A stretch of DNA of 64,000 nt. Origin: Xanthobacteraceae bacterium (lineage in GTDB: Bacteria > Pseudomonadota > Alphaproteobacteria > Rhizobiales > Xanthobacteraceae). Below, piece by piece: positions 27,735-38,627 of this stretch. The translations under genes were made by a program, and so were the position numbers. A model generated the notes under the pieces. It was given only the letters and a program-made list of their open reading frames with translations. It ran no database searches and had not been told where the DNA came from. The stretch spans positions 1-64,000 of the forward strand of contig JAMLIK010000001.1 in assembly GCA_023954195.1 (NCBI GenBank), given 5' to 3'. Position 1 is the stretch's first letter, and the number at the start of each line of letters is the position of its first letter.

Positions 27735-28679
27735 TCACTCGATCACGCCGAGCCAGTCGGCGGCGTCGCGCCATAGCGTGCCGCGATGCTCGCGCCGGAA
27801 GAAGCCGATGTGACCGATCTTTTTCACCCCGGCCTCGATGGGCGTGACCGACACGATCTCCGGCGCGGTCGCGGTGAAGGCCGAGCATAAAAGTTCCACG
27901 GCCGACCGTGGCGCCCACGAATCGTCGGTGAAGGTCAGCGCCCGCAGCGGCGCCTTGTAGTTGGCGAAGTTGGCGCGTGCTTCGAGCGCCGGATCGCCGA
28001 GCAGATAGCGCTCGTTCCTCACCCAGCGCGTCCATTCGAGGAAGACGCCTTTCGGCAGGTCCTCGCCCCCCATCAGCCGTCCCGGCAGATAGCCGACGGC
28101 GCGCGCCACCGGCGCGCCGACATAATTCATGAACAGGTAGACGCGGTAGCGCTCCGGCGGTGGCATCAGTTTCCAGGAGGCCGCCTGCGCCGAGATCAGC
28201 AGCGCGCGCGTCACCTCGGTATTGTTCGGCAGCAGCCCCAGCGCCTGCCCGCCGAACGAATGGCCGACATAGACCAGCGGCAGCGCGCGATAGCGCTCGC
28301 GCATCCAGCCGACCGCGCCGGTGATGTCACGGGCCGCCCAGTCGCTCATCGAGGCATCGAAACCGCGCAGCGAGGGCGCCTTGTGGCCCGCGGCGCCTTT
28401 CGGCCGCGAACCGCCGATGCCGCGATAGTCGTAGGTCAGAACCGCGCAGCCCTGCCGTGCGAGATAGCGCGCGAAGCCGTCGTAATAGCCGCGCGGCACC
28501 GCCGTGGCGGCGTTGATCAGGACCGCACGATGCTTCTTCCCGCGCGGCAGGTATAGCGTCGCGGCCAGGGCGTAACCATCCATGGCTTGAATCGAGATGT
28601 CGTCGGAATAGACGTCGTCTAGAACAGTGTCGGTCACGGTCGCATCTCGGTTCTTCGACGGGTTTTCGCGCGCAGACAC
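27735..28679 (-). CDS. Alpha/beta hydrolase
   Basis: A 314-residue alpha/beta hydrolase. The nucleophile elbow is [10 protein letters not shown], the oxyanion-hole region is [20 protein letters not shown], and [12 protein letters not shown] matches the strand after it. The acid is probably the Asp in TFTDDSWAP and the catalytic His lies in [10 protein letters not shown]. It resembles the group often annotated as serine aminopeptidase or YheT-like hydrolases; the substrate is unknown. The N-terminus is uncertain: GTG codons at 28679 and 28637 both fit. Confidence 0.85.
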   Translation of the reverse strand: MSARENPSKNRDATVTDTVLDDVYSDDISIQAMDGYALAATLYLPRGKKHRAVLINAATAVPRGYYDGFARYLARQGCAVLTYDYRGIGGSRPKGAAGHKAPSLRGFDASMSDWAARDITGAVGWMRERYRALPLVYVGHSFGGQALGLLPNNTEVTRALLISAQAASWKLMPPPERYRVYLFMNYVGAPVARAVGYLPGRLMGGEDLPKGVFLEWTRWVRNERYLLGDPALEARANFANYKAPLRALTFTDDSWAPRSAVELLCSAFTATAPEIVSVTPIEAGVKKIGHIGFFRREHRGTLWRDAADWLGVIE

Positions 28680-28772
28680 GGCCCCGCGCCGGCCATCCTA
28701 TAGCAAACCCTTGTACCGCCACGACGATTTCAAACTGGCGGGGAGCCTCCCGGCTGTGTATAACCCGCCGGT

Positions 28773-28801
28773 CCGCCATCCGTGGAGGAGGGCGGCTTTT
28801 T
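28773..28801 (+). promoter_or_regulatory. Terminator-like hairpin in the leader of DAHP synthase
   Basis: CCGCCATCC, a five-base loop, and GGAGGGCGG pair with one mismatch and are followed by CTTTTTC. The hairpin ends 16 bases before the aroG start, just before its ribosome site CAGGAGC. A TATAAC with an upstream TG lies at about 28759. The only upstream gene points away, so this would act on the aroG transcript itself, possibly as an attenuator. No leader peptide is evident. Confidence 0.4.
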
Positions 28802-28816
28802 CTTCAGGAGCAGACC

Positions 28817-30205
28817 ATGTCCGAGCGGTGGACACCCGACAGTTGGCGCAACAAGCCGGTGGTGCAGATGCCGGCCTATCCCGATGCGAAGGCTTTGGCC
28901 GACGTCGAGGCGCAGCTTGCGACGTTTCCGCCGCTGGTTTTTGCCGGTGAGGCGCGCAACCTGAAAAAGGCGCTGGCCCGAGTCGCAAAGGGCGAGGCGT
29001 TCCTGTTGCAGGGCGGCGACTGCGCCGAAAGCTTCGCCGAGCACGGCGCCAACAACATTCGCGACTTCTTCCGCGTGCTGCTGCAAATGGCGGTGGTGAT
29101 GACCTATGCCGGCGCGTTGCCGGTGGTGAAGGTCGGCCGCATCGCCGGCCAGTTCGCCAAGCCGCGCTCCTCGCCGGTCGAGAAAATCGATGGCGTCGAG
29201 CTGCCGAGCTATCGCGGCGACATCGTCAACGACATCGCCTTCACCGCCGAGGCGCGCACCCCGGACCCGCGCCGGCAGGTGATGGCCTACCGGCAGTCGG
29301 CGGCGACGCTGAACCTGCTGCGCGCCTTCGCCACCGGCGGCTACGCCAACCTCGCCAGCGTCCACGAATGGATGCTCGGCTTCGTCACCGGATCGCAGCA
29401 ATCGCGGCGCTATCAGGAACTGGCCGACCGCATCTCCGACGCGCTGAACTTCATGCGCGCCTGCGGGCTCAACCTGGAAAGCCATCCGGAACTGCGGGCG
29501 ACCGACATCTATACCAGCCACGAGGCGCTATTGCTCGGCTACGAGCAGGCGTTCACCCGGATCGATTCCACCACCGGCGACTGGTACGCGACCTCCGGCC
29601 ACATGATCTGGATCGGCGACCGCACCCGGCAGCTCGATCATGCCCACGTCGAGTACTTCCGCGGCATCAAGAATCCGATCGGCCTCAAATGCGGCCCGTC
29701 GCTGAAGCCGGACGAGTTGCTGAAGCTGATCGACGTGCTCAACCCCGACAACGAGCCGGGCCGGCTGACGCTGATCTCGCGCTTCGGGGCCGACAAGGTG
29801 ACGGACGGCCTGCCGCCGCTGGTGCGCGCGGTGCAGCGGGAAGGGCGTGTCGTGGTGTGGTCGTGCGATCCGATGCACGGTAACACCATCACCTCGACCA
29901 CCGGCTACAAGACCCGGCCGTTCGACCGCATCCTCTCCGAGGTGAAGGGCTTCTTCAACGTCCACGCGGCGGAGGGCACCTACGCCGGCGGCGTGCATCT
30001 GGAGATGACCGGGCAGGATGTCACCGAATGCCTCGGCGGCGCCCGCGCCATCACCGACGAGCACCTCAACGACCGGTATCACACCGCCTGCGATCCGCGG
30101 CTCAACGCCGAGCAGTCGATCGACATGGCGTTCCTGATCGCCGAACTCCTCAAGCAGGAACGAGCCGCCAAGGCGCAGCCGTTGCCGGCGGCGTCGGGAA
30201 TGTGA
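28817..30205 (+). CDS. aroG: Class II 3-deoxy-7-phosphoheptulonate synthase
   Basis: A 462-residue class II (plant/Mycobacterium-type) DAHP synthase that joins phosphoenolpyruvate and erythrose 4-phosphate, the entry step of the shikimate pathway. Diagnostic segments are [25 protein letters not shown], the metal- and substrate-binding [10 protein letters not shown], and [12 protein letters not shown]. The length is usual for the class. A good ribosome site (AGGAG) precedes the ATG. The next gene, dgkA, starts within two bases of its stop. Confidence 0.94.
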   Translation: MSERWTPDSWRNKPVVQMPAYPDAKALADVEAQLATFPPLVFAGEARNLKKALARVAKGEAFLLQGGDCAESFAEHGANNIRDFFRVLLQMAVVMTYAGALPVVKVGRIAGQFAKPRSSPVEKIDGVELPSYRGDIVNDIAFTAEARTPDPRRQVMAYRQSAATLNLLRAFATGGYANLASVHEWMLGFVTGSQQSRRYQELADRISDALNFMRACGLNLESHPELRATDIYTSHEALLLGYEQAFTRIDSTTGDWYATSGHMIWIGDRTRQLDHAHVEYFRGIKNPIGLKCGPSLKPDELLKLIDVLNPDNEPGRLTLISRFGADKVTDGLPPLVRAVQREGRVVVWSCDPMHGNTITSTTGYKTRPFDRILSEVKGFFNVHAAEGTYAGGVHLEMTGQDVTECLGGARAITDEHLNDRYHTACDPRLNAEQSIDMAFLIAELLKQERAAKAQPLPAASGM

Positions 30206-30206
30206 T

Positions 30207-30560
30207 GTGTGGCGGTTATGGCGGGCGAGCGTCAATTCGTGGCACGGATTGGCCTTCGCCGCCCGCTCCGAACGGGCCGTTCGCGAGGAACTGGCGGCGC
30301 TGATTCTCTCGGTGCCGCTGGCGTGGCTGATCGGGACCACGCCGGCGCGCCGGGCCGAAATGGTGGCGGCGATCCTGCTGCTGCTCGCCGTCGAACTGCT
30401 CAACACCGCGATCGAGAAACTGGCCGACCGGCTGACCACCGATCACGATCCGCAAATCGGCCGCGTCAAGGACCTCGCCTCGGCCGCGGTCGGCGTCGCG
30501 CTGCTGATCGCGGCGCTGGTCTGGCTGTTGGCGCTGGCGGAATGGCTGGGGTGGGCTTGA
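30207..30560 (+). CDS. dgkA: Diacylglycerol kinase
   Basis: A 117-residue membrane diacylglycerol kinase of the small trimeric DgkA family. Three hydrophobic helices are visible, with the signature VELLNTAIEKLADRLT, whose Glu and Asn residues bind ATP-Mg. It recycles diacylglycerol released when phospholipid head groups are used for periplasmic glucans. The start is probably the GTG at 30207 (reads MWRLWRAS), immediately after the aroG stop; coupling to aroG translation is likely. Confidence 0.9.
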   Translation: MWRLWRASVNSWHGLAFAARSERAVREELAALILSVPLAWLIGTTPARRAEMVAAILLLLAVELLNTAIEKLADRLTTDHDPQIGRVKDLASAAVGVALLIAALVWLLALAEWLGWA

Positions 30561-30607
30561 GTGTCTGATCCGAAATTTGTTTGGTGGACCGACTTCCAAA
30601 GCGAAAG

Positions 30608-30730
30608 GCGTCGTCCCCGCGCAGGCGGGGACCCATACGCCGCAGCGTTTCAGCTCTGTCACCAAAGCGAAGTTACCTTATGATAACTGACGCCAGGGGT
30701 TATGGGTCCCCGCCTGCGCGGGGACGACGC
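30608..30730. repeat. Perfect 30-base inverted repeat before nadE
   Basis: Bases 30608-30637 are the exact reverse complement of 30701-30730, separated by 63 bases. Each arm also contains its own small palindrome (CCCCGCGCAGGCGGGG). It fills most of the gap between dgkA and nadE. It belongs to the class of mobile or extragenic palindromes found in alphaproteobacteria, and could fold as one long hairpin or two short ones. Confidence 0.85.
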
Positions 30731-30779
30731 GATGGTTGGCGATACGGTTTGCGACGAATTGCGCGAGACAGGTTTATCG

Positions 30780-32525
30780 ATGACGACCGAATTCAAGATC
30801 ACGCTGGCGCAACTCAATCCCACGGTTGGCGATATCGCCGGCAACGCCGCCAAGGCGCGCGCGGCGCGGGCGCGGGCCAAGGCTGACGGCGCGGACCTTG
30901 TCGTGCTGCCGGAATTGTTCGTCGCCGGCTATCCGCCGGAGGACCTGGTGCTGAAGCCGGCGTTCCAGGCGGCGTGCCGCTCGGCAATCGAGGAACTGGC
31001 CCGCGAAAGCGCGGGCGCGCCGGCAATGCTGATCGGCTCGCCCTGGGTCGAGGACGGCCGCCTCTACAACGCCTGCGCGCTGCTCGCGGACGGCCGCATC
31101 GCGGCGCTGCGCTACAAGGTCAATCTGCCGAATTACGGCGTGTTCGATGAAAAGCGGGTTTTTGCACGCGGTCCCGTGGCGGGGCCGGTGACGGTGGGCG
31201 GCGTCCGTATTGGCGTGCCGATCTGCGAGGACACCTGGCTGGAGGAATCGGCCGATTACGAGAACGTCGTCGAATGCCTCGCTGAAACCGGGGCGGAAAT
31301 CCTGGTGGTGCCGAACGGCTCGCCCTACGCCAAGGGCAAGGCTGACATGCGGCTGTCGATCTCGGTGGCGCGAGTCACCGAAAGCGAACTGCCGCTGGTC
31401 TATCTCAATCAGGTCGGCGGACAGGATGAACTGGTGTTCGACGGCGCATCGTTCGTGCTCAACGCCGACCGCTCGCTGGCGGCGCAACTGCCGGCCTTCG
31501 TGGACAACATCACGACGCTGACCTTTCGCAAGGACGCGGAGGGTTGGCGCTGCGACGGGCCGGTGGCGGCGCTGCCCGGCGAGGACGAGGCGGACTACGC
31601 CGCCTGCGTTCTCGGCCTGCGCGACTATGTCGGCAAGAACGGCTTTCCCGGCGTGCTGATGGGCGTCTCCGGCGGCATCGATTCCGCGCTGTGCGCGGCC
31701 ATCGCCGTTGATGCGCTGGGCGCAGGACGCGTGCGCGGCGTGATGCTGCCGTTTAAATATACCGCGCAGGTGTCGCTCGACGACGCGGCGAAGCTGGCGC
31801 AGGCCCTGGGTCTTCAATACGAGGTGCTGCCGATCGCCGATGCCGTCAACGGCTTCGAGGTGATTCTCGCCGCGCCGTTCAAGGGCCTGCCGCGCGACAT
31901 CACCGAGGAGAATTTGCAGGCGCGCACGCGCGGCACGCTGCTGATGGCGCTCTCCAACAAGACCGGCGCCATGGTGGTCACCACCGGCAACAAGTCGGAA
32001 ATGTCGGTCGGCTACGCCACGCTGTACGGCGACATGAACGGCGGCTTCAATCCGATCAAGGACATCTACAAGACCGAGGTGTTCCGACTGTCGCGGCTGC
32101 GCAATACGTGGAAGCCGGACGGCGCGCTGGGGCCCTCGGGCGAGGTCATCCCGGAAAACATCATCGTGCGGCCGCCGACCGCCGAACTGCGCGACAACCA
32201 GCTCGACCAGGATTCGCTGCCGCCTTACGACGTGCTCGACGCCATCCTCGAACGGCTGGTGGAGCGCGAGCAGCCCCTGGCTTCGATCGTCGCGGACGGT
32301 TTCGATCGCGACGTCGTGGCGCGGATCGACCGGCTTCTGAATATCGCCGAATACAAGCGGCGGCAGGCCGCGCCGGGCGTCAAGGTCACACGCAAGAATT
32401 TCGGCCGCGACCGCCGCTATCCGATCACCAACCGCTTCCGCGATTCCGGCGCGCCGCTGCCGCCCGCCGACGCGACGCTATTGCCGCGCACGGCTCGGGC
32501 ATCGACCGAGGTGTTCGAAGGGTGA
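30780..32525 (+). CDS. nadE: Glutamine-dependent NAD+ synthetase
   Basis: A 581-residue two-domain NAD synthetase. The N-terminal nitrilase-like glutaminase domain shows its triad in PELFVAGYPPEDL (Glu), RYKVNLPNYG (Lys) and VPICEDTW (Cys). The C-terminal synthetase has the PP-loop VSGGIDSAL near residue 297 and the ammonia-dependent site TGNKSEMSVGY. It makes NAD from deamido-NAD using glutamine and ATP. The ATG at 30780 was chosen over an upstream in-frame ATG that lies inside the inverted repeat. Confidence 0.95.
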   Translation: MTTEFKITLAQLNPTVGDIAGNAAKARAARARAKADGADLVVLPELFVAGYPPEDLVLKPAFQAACRSAIEELARESAGAPAMLIGSPWVEDGRLYNACALLADGRIAALRYKVNLPNYGVFDEKRVFARGPVAGPVTVGGVRIGVPICEDTWLEESADYENVVECLAETGAEILVVPNGSPYAKGKADMRLSISVARVTESELPLVYLNQVGGQDELVFDGASFVLNADRSLAAQLPAFVDNITTLTFRKDAEGWRCDGPVAALPGEDEADYAACVLGLRDYVGKNGFPGVLMGVSGGIDSALCAAIAVDALGAGRVRGVMLPFKYTAQVSLDDAAKLAQALGLQYEVLPIADAVNGFEVILAAPFKGLPRDITEENLQARTRGTLLMALSNKTGAMVVTTGNKSEMSVGYATLYGDMNGGFNPIKDIYKTEVFRLSRLRNTWKPDGALGPSGEVIPENIIVRPPTAELRDNQLDQDSLPPYDVLDAILERLVEREQPLASIVADGFDRDVVARIDRLLNIAEYKRRQAAPGVKVTRKNFGRDRRYPITNRFRDSGAPLPPADATLLPRTARASTEVFEG

Positions 32526-32557
32526 AGGTGCCCTCGCAATGACGCGCGCGTCTCGCC

Positions 32558-33667
32558 TTACCGCGCGGGCAGGAACGTCGGTCCCACAGTGCGGATCCCG
32601 GTCTTGCCGGCGTCGGTTTTCGCGGCGGGCGCGGGGGCCGGCGTCGCGGCGGCGGTCGCTCCCTGCGGCGCTGCGGCCGCGCCCTTCTTCGGCGGCGCGG
32701 CCTTCGGCTGCGACATTTTCTTGGCGCTGTCCTCGGTGACGACGATGTCGCCGCGTTGCAGCGACGCCTTGTCGTCGAGATGCTTCAGCGCCTGCGACCA
32801 GGTTTCGCCGTTGGCCTTGCAGGTGCAGTTCGGATCGAACGCCTTGCGGTAGCTGAACGCATTCGGCAGCGAGGTATAGGGCTGGCCCGAGATCGACACC
32901 GCCTGGTTGATGTCCTCGCCGGGATTGCGGTAGGTGAAGAGATTGGCTTCCGTCGCAGGGCACTGGTTCTTGCAGGTCCGCTCGTCGTCGGCGAAGCGGC
33001 TCTGCACCGTCGCGAACGAGATCGGGAAATAATAGCCATCGCAGCTTCGCACGCAGACGGTGCGATAGGTGCCGGACGGCGCGCCGGGCGGCGGCGCGAG
33101 ATTGGGGTCGGGCGCCTCGCTCTGATGGATGCCGCCGCCGAACAGGTTTTCGAGGAAGTTGCCCGGCCCGCGCGCCGCGTTGGCGTATTGCGGGCCGCAA
33201 TTGTTCTGCGCCAGCGCGGCCAGCAGCGAATGGCGCTGGCCGTCGCGCTCCCTGCCGCCGCCGCCGCGCAGCCGTTCGAGGCTGCTCAGCATCTGGTCGA
33301 GGTTGGCGCGCATTTGCTGGATCTGGTTGTTGACCGGGCCGCACTGCGCCGATTGGCCGTTGAACAGCGAGAAGAACCCGGAACTGTCGCAACCCATGCG
33401 CTTGGCCTGGGCAGTGACCCGATCCAGCTCGTGCTGCTGCCGGTTCGCGGCGTCCTGATAGCGCCGGATTTGCTCGGCGCGGGCAGGGTCACCGCCGCCG
33501 CGATCGATGCTGGCGAGCTGGGCTTCGAGACGGGCGCACATCGGATTGGCCGCGCCCGGCTGGGGATAGCCTTGCGCCAGCGCGCCGGGGCCCAGCATGA
33601 CGGTGGCGAGCAGCGCGCCGGCCAGCATCCGGCCAACGGCGGAAACAGTCAGGGATTCGAACATCAT
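32558..33667 (-). CDS. DUF2865 secreted protein
   Basis: A 369-residue exported protein of the DUF2865 family, typical of Bradyrhizobium relatives. A signal peptide ends near GPGALAQ. A helical, Gln- and Arg-rich N-terminal half with paired cysteines precedes the conserved core TVCVRSCDGYYFPISFAT, whose CKNQCP and CTCKANGETW motifs suggest disulfides. The tail is Ala/Pro/Lys-rich and low complexity. Function unknown; a cell-envelope role is plausible. It is convergent with nadE. Confidence 0.85.
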   Translation of the reverse strand: MMFESLTVSAVGRMLAGALLATVMLGPGALAQGYPQPGAANPMCARLEAQLASIDRGGGDPARAEQIRRYQDAANRQQHELDRVTAQAKRMGCDSSGFFSLFNGQSAQCGPVNNQIQQMRANLDQMLSSLERLRGGGGRERDGQRHSLLAALAQNNCGPQYANAARGPGNFLENLFGGGIHQSEAPDPNLAPPPGAPSGTYRTVCVRSCDGYYFPISFATVQSRFADDERTCKNQCPATEANLFTYRNPGEDINQAVSISGQPYTSLPNAFSYRKAFDPNCTCKANGETWSQALKHLDDKASLQRGDIVVTEDSAKKMSQPKAAPPKKGAAAAPQGATAAATPAPAPAAKTDAGKTGIRTVGPTFLPAR

Positions 33668-33874
33668 CCGGTCAATTGAGCCATTTCGGTCGCGATCAGG
33701 GTCGGCCGCATGCGAATCGCAAAGTCCTTGCTCGCCAAGACCCCTTATACCACCGCAAGGCGAGGCTCAGGGCGTTCCGTGCCGCCGGTCGCCGTGGCGG
33801 CGATCATCCTGCCACTGTCACGCCGTTCCAAGGCGTCAATGTGGCGGCCGCGCACCCGGTCGCGAATCGAAGGC

Positions 33875-34204
33875 TCAACGGTGACAGGTGATGGCGATGT
33901 ATTCGCCGCAACCGGCGCCCCGGCAGCGGTGGCTGCCGGCTTTCGCGACCGATTCGGTGATGTCCTCGGGATCGACGCGGCGGTAGGCGGTCGCCTCGGT
34001 GAAATCGCGCGACTGGCAATAGGCGCGGGCGGCGTGAACGCCGCAGGGCTGGCTGTTGGCGAGGCATTCATCGATGCCGTAGCCGTCCGATTGATTGGCG
34101 ATAATAAAGACCCGGTTGTCGGCTGACGCCGGCGCGGCAAGGGAGAGAGGCGCGACAGCCGCCAGCAATGCAACCAGGGCGGCCGGACATCGAATCGATT
34201 TCAT
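33875..34204 (-). CDS. Small cysteine-rich secreted protein
   Basis: A 109-residue exported protein of unknown function. A signal peptide ends near LAAPASA, leaving a mature chain of about 80 residues with six cysteines (DECLANSQPCG, AYCQSRDF, HRCRGAGCG, ITCHR), which probably form three disulfides. I chose the ATG at 34204, which starts the signal peptide; the longer frame adds ten residues. It does not clearly match a named family. Confidence 0.7.
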   Translation of the reverse strand: MKSIRCPAALVALLAAVAPLSLAAPASADNRVFIIANQSDGYGIDECLANSQPCGVHAARAYCQSRDFTEATAYRRVDPEDITESVAKAGSHRCRGAGCGEYIAITCHR

Positions 34205-34536
34205 GAGGACACCGGAATGACTGCGTCGCGACATCGCTATGCCAAAACGGTTAAAAATGATTCACCTTGCCGGGGACGGCCGTGGCCGCGAGAGGCCCGC
34301 GAATACGGGGACTTGACGCCGTCCCCCGGTCTGGCCCATGGTGATGGGATGAACAGCCTCCTGACCGATCGTGGCATTTGCTTCGGGATTATTAGCTAGC
34401 GGTTCTGCTGGCTGAGGCTGTCTATTCTCATCGATCGGTCTATTTTCATTGATTCATGAGCGGACGCCCGGCCCGAGGGACGGCATGTCCTTTTGCTTCC
34501 CGCGTGGGAAGGCTTTCGTTGCTGGATTGATGACCG
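34205..34536. other. Spacer before cysS without a gene
   Basis: No coding region is supported here. The gap separates the divergent secreted-protein gene and cysS and should hold both promoters. Two near-identical pieces, TCTATTCTCATCGAT and TCTATTTTCATTGAT, lie about 16 bases apart near 34422-34455 and could be a repeated operator. No T-box-like leader was recognised. Confidence 0.5.
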
Positions 34537-35979
34537 ATGGACCTTCGCCTCTACAACACCCTGACGAAAGAGAAGCAGCCGCTGCGGCCGCTCGATCCGT
34601 CCCGCGTGCGGATGTATGTCTGCGGGCCGACCGTCTATGACTTCGCCCATATCGGCAACGCCCGCCCGGTGATCGTGTTCGACGTGCTGTTCCGGCTGCT
34701 GCGCCACGTCTACGGCGCCGACCATGTCGCCTACGTCCGCAACATCACCGACGTCGACGACAAGATCAACGCGCGCGCGGCGCGGGATTTTCCCGATCTG
34801 CCGCTCAACGCGGCGATCCGCAAGGTCACCGAGGAGACGGAGGCGCAGTTCCACGCCGACGTCGACGCGCTGGGCTGCCTGCGTCCGAGCGTGGAGCCAC
34901 GCGCGACCGAGCACATCCCGGAAATGCGCGCCATCGTCGAGAAGCTGATTAAACGCCGTCATGCCTATGTCGAGCGGGACCACGTGCTGTTCGCCGTCGC
35001 CTCGATGAAGACCTACGGGCGGCTGGCGCGGCGCTCGCTCGACGAGATGCTGGCGGGCGCGCGCATCGACGTCGCGCCCTACAAGCGCGACGCGATGGAC
35101 TTCGTGCTGTGGAAACCGTCGAAGCCGGGCGAGCCGTCATGGCCGTCGCCGGCCGGCATCGCGGTGGAAGGGCGGCCGGGCTGGCATCTCGAATGCTCGG
35201 CGATGGCGTGGAAGCATCTCGGCGAGCAGTTCGACATTCACGGCGGCGGCATCGACCTGGTATTCCCGCATCACGAGAACGAACTGGCGCAGTCGTGCTG
35301 CGCCTTCCATCACGACCGCATGGCCAATGTCTGGATGCACAACGGCTTCCTGCAAGTCGAAGGCGAGAAGATGTCGAAGTCGCTCGGCAACTTCGTCACC
35401 ATTCGCGAGTTGCGCGAGGGCTGGGCCGGCTACGCATGGCCCGGCGACGCGTTGCGCTTCGCCATGCTCGGCACCCATTATCGCCAACCTATCGACTGGA
35501 CCGCGAAGTCGCTCGACGAGGCGCACAAGACGCTGTGGCGCTGGTACGGCGACCTCGACGGCGTCGCGCCCGCGCCGGTGATGCCCGACGAGGTACTGGC
35601 GATGCTCGCCGACGATCTCAACACGTCGGGCGCGATCGCCGTGCTCCACGCTCTGCACAAAGGCGGCCGGCTGGCGGAGTTGCGGGCGGCGCTGTCGTTC
35701 CTCGGCTTCGGTTGCGAGCAGCGGCGGTTGCAGCGGCGGCCTGCGGCTGTGGCCACGGTCGAGATCGAGATGACCGACGCGCCGATCAAGGTGATCGTGC
35801 AACCGTTGTCGGAGGCCGATGTCGCGCAACGGATCGCCGAGCGCGCCGCCGCGCGCGCGGCGCGGAATTTCGCGGAGTCCGATCGCATCCGCGACGAACT
35901 CGCGGCGATGGGAATCGTGCTCAAGGACGGCAAGGACGCCGACGGCAAGCCGGTCACGACCTGGGAGGTGGCGCGATGA
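34537..35979 (+). CDS. cysS: Cysteinyl-tRNA synthetase
   Basis: A 480-residue class I synthetase. The zinc-binding opening [18 protein letters not shown] contains the HIGH-type motif at about residues 38-41; the second zinc ligands are in HLECSAMAW and [13 protein letters not shown]. The KMSKS loop is at about 278-282. It charges tRNA-Cys. It is the first gene of a four-gene coupled run; its stop overlaps the start of a 37-codon gene (ATGA). Confidence 0.96.
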   Translation: MDLRLYNTLTKEKQPLRPLDPSRVRMYVCGPTVYDFAHIGNARPVIVFDVLFRLLRHVYGADHVAYVRNITDVDDKINARAARDFPDLPLNAAIRKVTEETEAQFHADVDALGCLRPSVEPRATEHIPEMRAIVEKLIKRRHAYVERDHVLFAVASMKTYGRLARRSLDEMLAGARIDVAPYKRDAMDFVLWKPSKPGEPSWPSPAGIAVEGRPGWHLECSAMAWKHLGEQFDIHGGGIDLVFPHHENELAQSCCAFHHDRMANVWMHNGFLQVEGEKMSKSLGNFVTIRELREGWAGYAWPGDALRFAMLGTHYRQPIDWTAKSLDEAHKTLWRWYGDLDGVAPAPVMPDEVLAMLADDLNTSGAIAVLHALHKGGRLAELRAALSFLGFGCEQRRLQRRPAAVATVEIEMTDAPIKVIVQPLSEADVAQRIAERAAARAARNFAESDRIRDELAAMGIVLKDGKDADGKPVTTWEVAR

Positions 35980-36089
35980 GCAAATCCGATACGCCGTTCG
36001 CCAAACACCGCGCCTATTACATCGCCCTGAAATGGGCGGTGATCGCCGGTGCGGTCGCGATCGCGCTGAAACTGTTCGGAGTCTGGTGA
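35976..36089 (+). CDS. 37-residue membrane peptide between cysS and GNAT gene
   Basis: A very short gene of 37 codons starting [20 protein letters not shown] and continuing into one hydrophobic helix ([18 protein letters not shown]). It starts at an ATGA overlap with cysS and ends in TGATG, sharing a base with the acetyltransferase start, so it is framed precisely by translational coupling. The amphipathic, basic N-terminus and single helix suggest a small inner-membrane protein. Function unknown. The exact fit between neighbours is the main evidence that it is translated. Confidence 0.65.
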   Translation: MSKSDTPFAKHRAYYIALKWAVIAGAVAIALKLFGVW

Positions 36090-36603
36090 TGGGGCAGGCA
36101 ATGGCCAAACCCGCGCTGCGGCCGCTTCTGCCCGCCGACCTGCCGGTGCTGGCCGCGATCTTCAAGGCCAGCATCGAGCAACTGGCCGAAGACGACTACA
36201 GCGAGGCGCAACGCGCCGCCTGGGCCGGCCGCGCCGACGATGAGGACGCATTCGGCAAAAAGCTCGCCGGGCAGTTGACGCTGGTCGCCACCATCAACGG
36301 CTCGGCCATCGGCTTCGCCTCGCTCAAGGGCGCCGATCACGTCGACATGCTGTTCGTGCACCCGAGCGCGGCGCGGCAAGGCGTGGCCGCGATGCTGTGC
36401 GACGCGCTGGAGAAGCTCGCCCGCGCGCGCGGCGCGACGATTCTCAGCGTCGATGCCAGCGACACCGCCGAGCCGCTATTCGCCCGGCGCGGCTATGTCG
36501 CGCAGCGCCGCAACAGCATTTCGATCGACGGCGAATGGCTGGCCAACACCACGATGCACAAAACCCTGGCGGCCGATGCCGCGAAAAATACCGGATCGAC
36601 CTC

Positions 36604-36607
<4 letters not shown>
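36089..36607 (+). CDS. GNAT-family N-acetyltransferase
   Basis: A 172-residue GNAT protein. The conserved acetyl-CoA region is MLFVHPSAARQGVAAMLCDALEKLA (a Q/RxxGxA-type loop), followed by the C-terminal strand LFARRGYVAQRRN. The substrate is unknown; relatives are often annotated as YafP-like acetyltransferases. It overlaps the preceding small gene by one base and cimA by four, so it is part of the cysS-cimA operon. An upstream in-frame extension lies within cysS and is unlikely. Confidence 0.88.
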
Positions 36608-38202
<1,595 letters not shown>

Positions 38203-38236
38203 TCGCGCGACCGCGATGACAAGAGGGGGCGAGACG

Positions 38237-38614
38237 ATGATCGATCACATTTCCCTCGCGGTCAGCGATCTCGAACGGGCGGTTGCGTTCTATGAGCGCG
38301 TATTGGCGCCGCTCGGTCTGGCAAAACTCGTGACCCGCGAAAGAATGGTCGGGTTCGGCAAGACCTATCCGGAAATCTGGATCAATCCGCGCCCCGGCAT
38401 GACGCGATTGCCGGACGGCAACGGCGCGCACCTTGCGTTGCGCGCCGGCACCATGGCCGCGGTCGATGCTTTTCATGCGGCGGCGGTCGCGGCCGGCGCG
38501 GTTTCGGAAAGCGCGCCGGCGCTGCGCCCGCACGACCGCGTGCGCTACTACGCGGCGTTCGTGGCCGATGCCGACGGCAACCGCATCGAGGCGGTGACGT
38601 TTCCGCAAGACTGA
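38237..38614 (+). CDS. VOC/glyoxalase-family protein
   Basis: A 125-residue vicinal-oxygen-chelate protein with the usual start DHISLAVSDLERAVAFYERV and a final strand DADGNRIEAVTF whose Glu is a likely metal ligand. The two paired beta-alpha-beta-beta-beta modules form one domain. The substrate is unknown. I prefer the ATG at 38237 (MIDHISLAV) with GGGGGCGAG upstream; an ATG seven codons earlier is also in frame. It lies 34 bases after cimA. Confidence 0.87.
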   Translation: MIDHISLAVSDLERAVAFYERVLAPLGLAKLVTRERMVGFGKTYPEIWINPRPGMTRLPDGNGAHLALRAGTMAAVDAFHAAAVAAGAVSESAPALRPHDRVRYYAAFVADADGNRIEAVTFPQD

Positions 38615-38627
38615 ACGCGGGCGATCG

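Noticed and set aside
34205-34536. A T-box or other riboswitch before cysS
   Set aside because: No conserved T-box sequence or specifier hairpin could be recognised, and T-boxes are not expected in this group.
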